Origin: Comamonadaceae bacterium
Lineage (GTDB): Bacteria > Pseudomonadota > Gammaproteobacteria > Burkholderiales > Burkholderiaceae_C
DNA length: 56,324 nt
Direction: 5' to 3'
Assembly: GCA_947476285.1 (NCBI GenBank)
Contig: CANJPU010000030.1
Coordinates: 1-56,324 of the forward strand
The position numbers were made by a program, and so were the translations under genes. Under the pieces are notes generated by a model. The model was not told the DNA's origin and ran no database searches. It was given only the letters and a program-made list of their open reading frames with translations. Shown one piece after another: positions 7,406 through 15,672 of the stretch (the first letter of the stretch is position 1; every line of letters starts with the position of its first letter).

Positions 7406-9769
7406 ATGAATCAAGCATCTGATCTGCGCCCCTTGCCTTCCACCGCCCTGCTCGGCGGCGTTCATGTGGTCGAGCTCTCACGCCATGTTGCCGGCGCCTA
7501 CTGCGGGCTGATCCTGGCGCAGTTGGGTGCCAGCGTCAGCCGCTACGGCCCACCCACCGATGCCGCTGGCTCACAGCGCACACGCGCCGCGATGCAGCAG
7601 GTGATACACCGCGGCAAACGCGCGGGCACCTTGGCCGACGATGCGGCCTTGCAGGCCGACTTGGCCGGCGCGCACATCGTGATTGTCGAAGTCGATGAGC
7701 GGCAGGACGAACTTGCAAAGCAGGTGGCCGCCATCATCGAGCGGCGCGCCGGGCTCGGCCCACAAACCATCGTGCTGGTGCTGTCGGCCGACGGCAGCAG
7801 CGATGGCTTCTCGCCCGGTTGCGGCCTGACCAGTTCGGCCTGGGCCGGCATGAGCTGGGCCATTGGCGAGCCCAGCCGCGAGCCGCTGACGCCGCCCTTT
7901 GACATCGTCGATTACGAAACCGGTGTGAGCGCTGCCGCCGCTGCGCTGGCCGCCCACCTCAGCGGTGCGGGTGCGGCCTGCAGCCCAGTGGATGTGTCAT
8001 CGCGCGATGTGCTCAGCCACCTGGTGAGCACGCTGGCGCAGAACTACCTGCCCTTTGGCCGGCAGTGGCAAAGAGACGGCCGCAGGCCCTTTATGTCAGG
8101 CGGCATTTATCCGCTGGGCCTGTTCACCTGCAAGGATGGCTTCGTCGCCCTGTACTGCCGCAGCGATGAGCAGTGGCATGGCATCCTGCGTGCAATGGGT
8201 GACCCAGCCTGGGGCCGTGAGGAACGCTTTCGCGATCCGCGCGTGGTGGCGCGCAAACACGAGGCAGAAGCCGATTCGCATCTCCTACCCTGGCTGGCCG
8301 AACTCACCAAGTCAGACATCATGGCCAAGGGCATCGAGTACGGCTTTCCGGCCTCGCCCGTCATGTTCGTGGGCGAGGCGCTGGACAATCCGCAGTTCGG
8401 TTTTCGTGGCTCGCTGGAGTCGGTGGCCATCGATGATGCACAGCAGTCCAGCGTGAAGGTGCCCACCGAACCGTGGCGGCTTTATGAGCGGCCCGCGCTG
8501 CCAGCCAAGCACGCGCCCAAGCCCTGGCCCACTGCACAGTCCGCGCAGCCAGCGCAGTTTCTCAAGGGCCTGCGTGTGCTGGACCTGTCATGGGTGTGGT
8601 CCGGCCCGCTGGTGGCTTCGCTGCTCGCCGACCTGGGCGCCGAGGTCATCAAGATCGAGCACCCCTCGCGCCTGGACTCAGTGCGCCAGCGCGGTCGACC
8701 GCTGCGCGACGGGCACGAAGTGCCAGGGCCGGTGGCCGAACTCAACCCCTGGTTCAATCAGTTGAACCACGGCAAGCGCAGCGTGGTGCTGGACATCAAG
8801 TCACCGCAAGACCGCGCCCGGCTACTGGAGCTGGCGGCCACCTGCGACATCGTGGTGGAGAACATGCGCCCGGGTGCGCTGCCCAAGCTGGGCCTGGGCT
8901 ATGAGGATTTTGCGGTCGTGAACCCAGCCATCGTGATGCTGTCCATGTCGCTGTCGGGCCAGTGGGGCCCGCTGTCGAACATGAAGGGCTATGCGGGCAT
9001 CATGACCTCGATGGCGGGGCTGGAGTCGCTGGTGGGCCATCAAGAGGCCGACGGCTCACCCTTGGTGGTGGGCATGGCCAAGACCGCGCTGGGCGACCCC
9101 AATGCGGCCAGCCATGCGCTGTGCGTGCTGATGGCCGCGCTGCAGCGGCGCAAGGAAACCGGCAAGGGCCTGTGGATCGATCTGTCGCAGACCGATGCGA
9201 TTTTGTCCATCCTTCCCGGGCCGCTGGTCGAAAGCCAACTCTATGGCCAGGCGCCTGTGCTGGGCAACCGGCATCCCATGTATGCGCCGCATGGTCACTT
9301 CACCTGCCAAGGCGATGCGGAATGGGTCGCCATCTCGGTGCAGACCGATGCGCAGTGGCAGGCCCTGATCGCGGCCGCGGGCGACGCAGATCTTGCGCGC
9401 TATGCGGCCCTGGACGCGCAAGGCCGCATAGACCAGCGCCAGGAGATTGAACGGGCGCTGGAGGCCTGGACCTCGCACCACGAGCCCGCCGCCGTGGTCG
9501 ATGCACTGCTGGCCGCGCGTGTGCCGGTGGCACCGGTGGCGTCCTACCAGGAGATGTCCGGCGCCCCGTGGCGTGCGCGGCGCGCGCTCACCCGCGTGGT
9601 GGAGCATCGCTACATCGGCCAGCAAGAGATCGTGGTGCCGCCCTGGCTCTTCGCCGGCCGCAGCGCGGGCATCGCGCAGGCCGCGCCGCTGCTTGGCGAG
9701 AACACCGATGAGGTGCTATCGTGGCTTGCGCCGCGCCAAGACGACGTTGCACTGGAGACAAAACCATGA
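7406..9769 (+). CDS. Fused two-domain type III CoA-transferase (CaiB/BaiF)
   Basis: A 787-aa protein (806 aa if the GTG at 7349 is used) with two CaiB/BaiF units in tandem. Unit 1 starts HVVELSRHVAGAYCGLILAQ and unit 2, near residue 385, starts LRVLDLSWVWSGPLVASLLADLG. Family III enzymes move CoA between carboxylates through an Asp-linked anhydride. The candidate Asp is in IVDYETG for unit 1 and in TALGDPNAAS for unit 2. Single-domain members are about 400 aa and dimerise as interlocked rings, so a fusion may form a pseudo-dimer. The stop overlaps the next start by 4 bp (ATGA), coupling it to a substrate-binding protein. Confidence 0.92.
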   Translation: MNQASDLRPLPSTALLGGVHVVELSRHVAGAYCGLILAQLGASVSRYGPPTDAAGSQRTRAAMQQVIHRGKRAGTLADDAALQADLAGAHIVIVEVDERQDELAKQVAAIIERRAGLGPQTIVLVLSADGSSDGFSPGCGLTSSAWAGMSWAIGEPSREPLTPPFDIVDYETGVSAAAAALAAHLSGAGAACSPVDVSSRDVLSHLVSTLAQNYLPFGRQWQRDGRRPFMSGGIYPLGLFTCKDGFVALYCRSDEQWHGILRAMGDPAWGREERFRDPRVVARKHEAEADSHLLPWLAELTKSDIMAKGIEYGFPASPVMFVGEALDNPQFGFRGSLESVAIDDAQQSSVKVPTEPWRLYERPALPAKHAPKPWPTAQSAQPAQFLKGLRVLDLSWVWSGPLVASLLADLGAEVIKIEHPSRLDSVRQRGRPLRDGHEVPGPVAELNPWFNQLNHGKRSVVLDIKSPQDRARLLELAATCDIVVENMRPGALPKLGLGYEDFAVVNPAIVMLSMSLSGQWGPLSNMKGYAGIMTSMAGLESLVGHQEADGSPLVVGMAKTALGDPNAASHALCVLMAALQRRKETGKGLWIDLSQTDAILSILPGPLVESQLYGQAPVLGNRHPMYAPHGHFTCQGDAEWVAISVQTDAQWQALIAAAGDADLARYAALDAQGRIDQRQEIERALEAWTSHHEPAAVVDALLAARVPVAPVASYQEMSGAPWRARRALTRVVEHRYIGQQEIVVPPWLFAGRSAGIAQAAPLLGENTDEVLSWLAPRQDDVALETKP

Positions 9770-10713
9770 CAAGAATACTTCTCGCATTTCTGATGGCCTT
9801 GATCGCCGCCACCGCGCAGGCGCAGGGCTATCCATCCAAGCCGATTCGCCTGATCGTGCCCTGGCCCGCCGGTGGCGACACCGACATCATCGGCCGGCTG
9901 ATCGCGCAAAAGCTCAGTGAGGGGCTGGGCCAGCCGGTGGTGGTGGACAACCGCGCTGGCGGCAGCGGCAGCGTGGGCACCGAGGCCATGGTGCGCGCAC
10001 CCGCCGATGGCTACACGATGCTGGTGAGCTCCATGGGCACGCACACGATCAATCAGTTCCTGGTCAAGCACAGCTTCGACCCGGTGGAAGACGTGACGCC
10101 GATCTCGCGCCTGGTGACCATTCCGTCGGCCCTGGTGGCGCACCCAAAGGTGCCGTTCAGCGATGTCAAGGGTTTGGTCGCTGCCGCCAAGGCGCAGCCG
10201 GGCAAGCTCAACATCGGCTCGGGCTCCAACGCCTATGAGCTGGTGCACGAGCTGCTCAAGTCCACCGCCGAGGTGGACATCCAGCATGTGCGCTACCGAG
10301 GCGGCGGCCCTGCCATGTCCGACCTGCTGAGCGGCCAGATTGAAATGCTGATCGTCGGTCTGCCATCGGCCACGCAGCATGTGAAGGCCGGCAAGCTCAA
10401 GGTGATCGCGGTCACGCCGACGCAACGGGCCAGCGCCATGCCAGATGTGCCGACTTTCTCCGAAACGCTGCCGGGCATGGAGTTCAGCAACTGGACCACC
10501 CTATTCGTGCGTGCCGGCACGCCTGCCCCCATTGTGGACAAGCTCACATCCGAAGTGCTGCGCATCCTGCAGCAGCCCGATGTGCGCGAGCGCATCGCCG
10601 GCCTGGGCGCGGAAGCCGCACCCACCAGCTCGCAGGAGATGAGCGCCATCATGCGCAAGGATGCCCAGCGCTGGGGTGTCATCATCAAGAAGTCCGGCAT
10701 GAAGTCCAACTGA
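9766..10713 (+). CDS. Bug/TctC-family substrate-binding protein
   Basis: A 315-aa periplasmic receptor. The start at 9766 follows from the 4-bp overlap with the CoA-transferase and gives a clean signal peptide, MTRILLAFLMALIAATAQAQ. The mature protein opens GYPSKPIRLIVPWPAGGDTD. Later segments PADGYTMLVSS and HVRYRGGGPAMSDLLSG match the family. It is expressed with the upstream CoA-transferase, so its ligand is probably the carboxylic acid that the transferase activates. Its stop codon TGA lies inside the target duplication of the 157-bp element that follows, so the insertion left this reading frame intact. Confidence 0.93.
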   Translation: MTRILLAFLMALIAATAQAQGYPSKPIRLIVPWPAGGDTDIIGRLIAQKLSEGLGQPVVVDNRAGGSGSVGTEAMVRAPADGYTMLVSSMGTHTINQFLVKHSFDPVEDVTPISRLVTIPSALVAHPKVPFSDVKGLVAAAKAQPGKLNIGSGSNAYELVHELLKSTAEVDIQHVRYRGGGPAMSDLLSGQIEMLIVGLPSATQHVKAGKLKVIAVTPTQRASAMPDVPTFSETLPGMEFSNWTTLFVRAGTPAPIVDKLTSEVLRILQQPDVRERIAGLGAEAAPTSSQEMSAIMRKDAQRWGVIIKKSGMKSN

Positions 10714-10716
10714 GGG

Positions 10717-10873
10717 GAATGGCACTTACTTAAGCCGTAAATTCCCAAGAAACCTGTCATCCCGGACTTGATCCGGGATCCACTTCACTATGACAAATAG
10801 ATGGGCCAGGGTGACATGGATCCCGGCTCAAGGCCGGGATGACAAGCATCTCTTGCTTAAATAAGTGCCATTC
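10717..10873. mobile_element. 157-bp MITE-like element, IS4-type ends
   Basis: Terminal inverted repeats of about 19 nt (GAATGGCACTTACTTAAGC on the left, one mismatch on the right) bound a 157-bp stretch with no gene. The 10-bp sequence CAACTGAGGG occurs immediately on both sides (10707-10716 and 10874-10883), a textbook target duplication. Inside, ATCCCGG-7nt-CCGGGAT hairpins lie on both arms, so the element is nearly one long palindrome. The first 15 nt match the ends of the IS4-family element at 12282-13651. It was probably mobilised by that element's transposase. Confidence 0.88.
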
Positions 10874-10916
10874 CAACTGAGGGCGCGCCTGCAACGGCGG
10901 CGCACGGAGACATATC

Positions 10917-12278
10917 ATGACAAGCACCTTGAGCCTCGACCTGGGCCGCTTCATCGCCGGCCTGCGCTTTGAGCATGTGCCGACACAGGCGCGCAAGGCA
11001 ATCTGCATCGCCTTTGCCGACACACTGGGCGTGGCCATCGCCGGCGCGCGCGAGCCGGCGGTGCAATTGCTCAAGGCCATGCTCGCGCCCACAGACGGGC
11101 CATGCATCCTGCTAGGACGCCAGGGCCGCGCCAGCGTGCTGGACGCCGCCTGGATCAACGGCTGCGCCGCGCATGCGCTCGACTTTGACGACGTCTCGCA
11201 GCGCGGCATCGGCCATGCCAGTGCCTCGCTGGTGCCAGCCATTCTGGCCGAGGGCCAAGCCATTGGCGCCACTGGCGCGCAGATGATTGCCGCCTATGCC
11301 GCTGGCTACGAAACTGTCGCGCAGCTCATGCACCACGACGCCGATGTCGGGCGTTACCACGACAAGGGCTGGCACCCCACCGGCGTGTTTGGCACGCTGG
11401 CTGCGGCTGCCGCATGCGCCAATCTGCGCCAACTCAATGCCGAGCAATGTGCGATGACCCTGGGCCTGGCCGCATCGCAGGCCAGCGGCTTGATCGTGAA
11501 CGCCGGCACCATGACCAAGCCGTTTCACACAGGCCGCGCGGCGCACGCGGGCCTTGCGTCGGCCCGGCTGGTGGCCAGCGGCTTCACCGCCGCCACCGAC
11601 GCGCTGGAGCACGCGCCCAGTTTCCTGCACGCTTTCTCGTTTGCCGGCCGAGTGGACGACACGATTGCAGTGCGCGCGGGAATCGATTGGCAGATCTGTG
11701 AAGGCAACCAGATCAGCGTCAAGAAATATCCGATGTGCTACTGCACCCACCGGGCGATTGACGGCATGTTCGACATGCTGCGTGCACATCCCATGCGCGC
11801 TGCCGATGTGGAGCGCATCACCGTGTCCATCAGCCGGCGCAATTGTGTCGTGCTGCGCAACCATGCGCCCCAGACCGGACTGGAGGCCAAGTTCAGCATC
11901 GAGTTCGCGCTGGCCGCGCCCATCATCGCCGGGCGCATCGGCCTGGCCGAGGTGACAGACGATTTCGTGCTGCGCCCTGATGTGCAGGCCTTGATGAAAA
12001 AAGTGCAGGTGGTGCCCGACGACAGAGACAACCCAGATCGCCCCGGCTACGCGATCCATGACCGGGTCATCGTCACCCGCCGCGACGCCAGCGAAATTGA
12101 CAGCGGCCCCATCGCGCATGTGCGCGGCGACCACGACAGCCCTTTGTCCATCGAGGCCTTGTGGATCAAGTTCGAGGACTGCATCCGCGTGGCCGATGTG
12201 GGCCTGGATGCACGCGCCTTGTTCGACCAGTTGGTCAATCTCGACCAGGTGCACGACCTTGGGCGGAAGTTGGCGTAA
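10917..12278 (+). CDS. MmgE/PrpD family protein
   Basis: A 453-aa member of the family that includes 2-methylcitrate dehydratase (PrpD) and cis-aconitate decarboxylase. Known members dehydrate, isomerise or decarboxylate small di- and tricarboxylates. The family signature VKKYPMCYCTHRAIDG is at about residue 268 and LEAKFSIEFALA at about 322. The helical N-terminal domain with INGCAAHALDFDDVSQ is intact. It follows the binding protein and was presumably in its operon before the 157-bp element inserted between them. The stop is 3 bp from the IS4-family left end. The substrate is unknown. Confidence 0.9.
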   Translation: MTSTLSLDLGRFIAGLRFEHVPTQARKAICIAFADTLGVAIAGAREPAVQLLKAMLAPTDGPCILLGRQGRASVLDAAWINGCAAHALDFDDVSQRGIGHASASLVPAILAEGQAIGATGAQMIAAYAAGYETVAQLMHHDADVGRYHDKGWHPTGVFGTLAAAAACANLRQLNAEQCAMTLGLAASQASGLIVNAGTMTKPFHTGRAAHAGLASARLVASGFTAATDALEHAPSFLHAFSFAGRVDDTIAVRAGIDWQICEGNQISVKKYPMCYCTHRAIDGMFDMLRAHPMRAADVERITVSISRRNCVVLRNHAPQTGLEAKFSIEFALAAPIIAGRIGLAEVTDDFVLRPDVQALMKKVQVVPDDRDNPDRPGYAIHDRVIVTRRDASEIDSGPIAHVRGDHDSPLSIEALWIKFEDCIRVADVGLDARALFDQLVNLDQVHDLGRKLA

Positions 12279-12281
12279 TCA

Positions 12282-13651
12282 GAACGGCACTTACTTAGCC
12301 CTGCACGCATGACCGCACCTCTCGACCTGACGGCGGGCCTGAGCCCGTGGCGCCTTCGGCCAAGGTTAGGGCTTGGGTCGTCGTTTTTCATTCGAGGCTC
12401 GGTGCGTTCTGCCCGACGGCCGCCCTTGCTTTGGGCAATCAACGCAAACAGCCGCTGATTGTTCTTGGTCGCCGATAGTGCGCGCGCTGTCCACTCTGTC
12501 CACAGCTGCTTCTCGTTCATCTGCAGCGTCTGGCAGCTGAGCACGTCCATGCCCATCGTGGTCTTGAGGTTGCGCAGATCCAATTGGACATTCCATCGGC
12601 GCGCGTACAGCGCCGACAGCTCGGCTTTGCTGGTCGCGCGCGCATTGAGCAGTGTGGTGACCAGCACCTGGTGGCCTACCTTGGCTTCGCGCACCATGAT
12701 CTCCTGTGACGCGCTCGCATACTGCTCGGGTGTGATCCACTCAGGCTGCGGCGGCTTGGGCCAGAACACGATGTGGTCCCGCGGGCCCAACGACCAGCCC
12801 CGGCGAAAGTCGGTGATGCGCGATCCGTTCTGCTCGAACACGACGTCCACGTTCCGCTCCAGCAACGTGGCAATGAGGAAGCAGTTGCAGTACAGTGCAT
12901 CAGCGATGCATTACATCGTACGGCTCAAAACCATCAAGCAGACCGCGCACCGGCCCAAGTTCGCCGCTGCCCTTGCCGCTGTGCGGCCCGATCGGCGCGT
13001 CCAGCGCCGCGCCGGTGGCCAGGCAGATCACCGCGACCAGTCGCACAAAAGGAAAGCCCACACCCGGCGCCTGGGTGCTGTGCTGCGGATACAGGGCTTG
13101 GTTCTCGGGGGTGTCGGGCATCGACAGCCCCGTGCCGTCCACCAGCTTGACCGCACGCCCGCGCCACTGCCATGGCCGCAACGCCTTCTGGCTCAAGAGC
13201 CGGACTGTTTGCCGTGTCAGCGCCGTGACCATCTCCACAGGCAGCCGCTGGCGTGCCTTGCAGTACGCGCCGGTGCGAACACTGCAAGCACTCAGGCCAT
13301 CGGCCTCCAGCGTCTGGCGCATGAACATCGACAGCGTCACGGTCGGCGGATGCAGCCGCTCGCGGTGCTCGGAGAGCAGCGGTTCGGTCGTCTCCAGCAA
13401 CTGCGGGCTGGTCAGAATGTTGAAGAATTCCACGGCATCAGTGGCTTGCGCTCGTCGCCGAATGCGGCTGCGGCTGCGGCGTTGATTCAATTGGCTTTGC
13501 CCTTTACGATCCATGCTGGCTGGCCTTTGGTGAGATGGTTTGGGTGTTTTGTAACCAACCATCCTATCGAACCTAGGCCAGCCACCCTCCATTTGTCTTC
13601 AACCACTTACGCGCGCCGCCCTAGGCTCAATGCCTAAAGTAAGTGCCATTC
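12282..13651 (-). mobile_element. Degraded IS4-family insertion sequence
   Basis: A 1,370-bp element bounded by 15-nt inverted repeats, GAACGGCACTTACTT on the left and its near-complement AAGTAAGTGCCATTC on the right (one mismatch). It encodes one IS4-type transposase on the minus strand, which is broken. No target duplication is seen: the left flank ends GGCGTAATCA and the right flank begins ACGCTAAGCT. This suggests that a flank was lost by rearrangement after insertion. It lies between the PrpD gene and the DUF6527 gene and marks the left edge of the island at 13670-15850. Confidence 0.85.
12366..13592 (-). pseudogene. IS4-family transposase, frameshifted
   Basis: Two overlapping frames together make an IS4-type DDE transposase. 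The first (13592-12900) has VKLVDGTGLSMPDTPENQ with the first Asp and ends at a premature stop after EPYDVMHR. The second resumes as ADALYCNCFLIATLLERN, so about one extra base near 12897 breaks the frame. A second shift lies near 12380, where the normal KRRPKP ending is out of frame. In the Y-2-R-3-E-6-K motif (LYARRWNVQLDLRNLK) the catalytic Glu is Gln (CAA). About 20 residues also seem to be missing near QTLEADGLSACSVRTG. It cannot be active. Confidence 0.85.
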
Positions 13652-13669
13652 ACGCTAAGCTAGAACGTC

Positions 13670-14062
13670 ATGCTTCAAAGATTCTTCGCCTGGCTCCTGC
13701 GCCTCTTCGCCTTTTTCCGATCATCGGATCGGCCAAGCGACGCCAACGCCGACCAACGTGCTCGGAAAGATTCGCGGTATACGATCGCCGCCTTCCAAGA
13801 TCGCTCCGCGGCCCGAGCTGCTGCGCAGCGTGACGGGATTGCAGCGCTTGTTGGGACTGCCGGAAAACAAAAGTGGCTGATCTTGAAGTGCCCGTGTGGT
13901 TGTGGCCAAGAAATTGCACTCAACCTCATGGGCAGTCATTCACCACGATGGCGAGTCGACGTGGCAAGTGCGCAGCAGTTCAGTGTGCATCCCTCTGTGG
14001 ATGCTACGTCCTGCGGCGCGCACTTCTGGTTGCGCGACGGTCGCGTCAGCTGGTGCGAGTAG
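13670..14062 (+). CDS. DUF6527 family protein
   Basis: A 130-aa protein. The C-terminal two thirds matches DUF6527 as I know it: LKCPCGCGQEIALNL, then SHSPRWRVD, then TSCGAHFWLRDGRVSWC. The paired Cys and His residues suggest a bound zinc. The N-terminal about 20 residues are hydrophobic and basic (LQRFFAWLLRLFAFF) and could be a membrane anchor. DUF6527 genes are often found next to E1 (ThiF), JAB and multi-ubiquitin-like genes; here an E1-JAB gene is next door but convergent, with a 17-bp 3' overlap. The start is 18 bp from the end of the IS4-family element, so its native promoter is probably gone. Function unknown. Confidence 0.8.
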   Translation: MLQRFFAWLLRLFAFFRSSDRPSDANADQRARKDSRYTIAAFQDRSAARAAAQRDGIAALVGTAGKQKWLILKCPCGCGQEIALNLMGSHSPRWRVDVASAQQFSVHPSVDATSCGAHFWLRDGRVSWCE

Positions 14063-15248
14063 GCCACACCATATCGAGGAACGGTGAGCAGTCACCGAGC
14101 CCCCAAAACGACTCGTCACCGCAAACGCAGCCTTCCCTCGGCTGAAGTCGGTTCGTTCGGATTCGCGATTGATCTATCGCGAGCAGCACTTCGGAAGACA
14201 ATCGCTCCGATCCCATGAAACCCGTCAGGCGATGAAGGAATTCGCAGACTGCTGCACTCGCGGTCGCGCTTGTAAACGGGATCACCGCCGGCGCTGGCTC
14301 CTGTAGCTCGGGCGCGTAGCCATCGAGCACTTGAGCGCTGCGATCGACCTCGGATAGCGCTTCGACCCGGATTCCCTCTGCGGAAATGCGCCCTCTGCAG
14401 AACAAACAGGCCTCGCCAGGTATGAGCGTCGTCACTCGCCCATAGACACCCGAGATGACTCCATCCTGGGAGTCAATGAGGACTCCGAGGTCGATGACCG
14501 GAATGCAGTAGCGAAGACAAAGCTGTGTCAGGATCGCTCTGGGAAGCTCTTTGTCCGTGCAGCCGAAGGTGATGTCGCAATCACGCAGGGCGCGCGCCGT
14601 GGTCTCGAACGTGATGTGTTCATCGTGCGCATCTATCTTGGTGCCCAGGCCGATGGCGTCCAAGCGCTCCTTCGCGATGTGGACCTTGGCTCTGTCCTTG
14701 TCTGCGATTGCTGACCCATAGACGCGGTTCACATTCGTCGGGTCCAACGTATCGCCGTCGAAGAAGGACAGATGACCAACTCCGAGTCGACAGAGCTGCT
14801 CGGCAAGCGGAGATCCCGTTCCGCCCAAGCCCACAATCCCAACGTGCAAGTGCTTCAGCACGTGTTGAATTTCCTTGCCGAAGGCTCGCACCTGGCGGTC
14901 GTAGATCGGTTCGGGGTCCTCGGCTGACGTGGAAGTCCATTGGCGAAATCTCTGTCCGATAACGACCACCGCGTCCGCAGGTGTCCGCTCGGGCACGTAC
15001 AACCGCCCGCGGATGCTGTCTTGTGTTAGCACGAGCGTCCCGTGCATTCGATCAGGCACGCGCGCCTGGAAGAATGGCAACAGCCGTTGTTCCTCACGGT
15101 CATCTTGCTCGGAGAAATCTGCGACTCCTTCGGGGTGCGAGTGCGCGAAGATGATCCCGAGTTCCTCGTATCGCGCAAGTTTTGCGACGCGTGTAAGAGC
15201 GGCCGAGCTGATGCTCAGCCCCCAGGCTTGGACTTCACTCCCTTCCAC
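14046..15248 (-). CDS. JAB-ThiF (E1-like) fusion, N-terminally truncated
   Basis: A 400-aa protein. An N-terminal Mov34/JAB isopeptidase piece keeps the metal motif HSHPEGVADFSEQDD (about residue 36). A ThiF/E1 adenylyltransferase follows, with the nucleotide loop VGIVGLGGTGSPLAEQL near residue 136 and FFDGDTLDPTNVNR. Candidate zinc ligands are CLFCRG and, near the C-terminus, CVCGD. E1 proteins adenylate a ubiquitin-like tail and JAB domains cleave it. The first 40-60 residues of JAB, including the catalytic Glu strand, are missing: the GTG start is weak and the upstream DNA is the tail of a GNAT gene on the other strand. No E2 or ubiquitin-like gene remains. Adenylation might survive; peptidase activity should not. 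Confidence 0.82.
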   Translation of the reverse strand: MEGSEVQAWGLSISSAALTRVAKLARYEELGIIFAHSHPEGVADFSEQDDREEQRLLPFFQARVPDRMHGTLVLTQDSIRGRLYVPERTPADAVVVIGQRFRQWTSTSAEDPEPIYDRQVRAFGKEIQHVLKHLHVGIVGLGGTGSPLAEQLCRLGVGHLSFFDGDTLDPTNVNRVYGSAIADKDRAKVHIAKERLDAIGLGTKIDAHDEHITFETTARALRDCDITFGCTDKELPRAILTQLCLRYCIPVIDLGVLIDSQDGVISGVYGRVTTLIPGEACLFCRGRISAEGIRVEALSEVDRSAQVLDGYAPELQEPAPAVIPFTSATASAAVCEFLHRLTGFMGSERLSSEVLLAIDQSRIRTNRLQPREGCVCGDESFWGLGDCSPFLDMVWPTRTS

Positions 15249-15376
15249 AGGCGGAGGGCTTCTACGAGCGCAACGGGTTGCAGGACCTGGGCGTCGATCC
15301 TGACAAGGAGCATTTGAAGTACTACGAACTTAGCCCCGAAGCGGCGGCGAAGTTCCTTTCTAGGAGAAAGCCATGA
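15242..15376 (+). pseudogene. GNAT acetyltransferase 3' remnant
   Basis: The plus frame ending at the TGA of 15374-15376 reads QAEGFYERNGLQDLG, then KYYELSPEAAAKFLSRRKP. AEGFYERNG is the typical last core segment of GNAT N-acetyltransferases. The N-terminal about 100 residues are absent, because the DNA to the left belongs to the minus-strand JAB gene. The stop overlaps the start of the next gene by 4 bp (ATGA), the mark of a former operon. Some toxin-antitoxin pairs join GNAT and XRE proteins, but this fragment is too short to place. Confidence 0.65.
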
Positions 15377-15672
15377 AATTCGAGATCTCTCGCGAGTGGC
15401 TTCTGGAGAAGCTCGCTGAAGGTGATGACACCAATGTTGGTGCAGGCGGAACATCGCTCGAGCAATTTAAGAAGGACATCGAGCAGCGTACCGTCACGCC
15501 TTCCGTGTTCGCAGATGTGCCCACCGAGCTGGGCAAGGCAGTTAGATTTGTACGGGAGCAAAAAGGATGGACCCGTTCGGAGCTGGCTGATCTAGCGGAC
15601 ATCGATGAGGCGGAAGTCGAATCGATCGAAACACGAAACGACTTCGACCCGAACGCACGACGCGGTGGGTAA
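15373..15672 (+). CDS. XRE-family HTH protein, C-terminally truncated
   Basis: A 99-aa protein. The N-terminal half (MKFEISREWLLEKLAEGDD) resembles leader parts of antitoxin-like proteins. The C-terminal half is a helix-turn-helix of the XRE type: ELGKAVRFVREQKGWTRSEL, then ADLADIDEAEVESIE. The domain stops at NDFDPNARRGG, before the last helix (usually something like RTVVQLAKVL). The gene is therefore truncated or frameshifted near 15660. It overlaps the GNAT tail by 4 bp. As it stands it may not fold well enough to bind DNA. Confidence 0.6.
   Translation: MKFEISREWLLEKLAEGDDTNVGAGGTSLEQFKKDIEQRTVTPSVFADVPTELGKAVRFVREQKGWTRSELADLADIDEAEVESIETRNDFDPNARRGG

Noticed and set aside
10717..10873. 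CRISPR-like reading of the paired hairpins
   Set aside because: Only two hairpins in inverted, not direct, order; no regular spacers.
14046..15248. Calling the ThiF protein MoeB or ThiF of cofactor synthesis
   Set aside because: The JAB motif HSHP...S..DD at its N-terminus and the DUF6527 neighbour fit a ubiquitin-like system, and no molybdopterin or thiamin genes are nearby.
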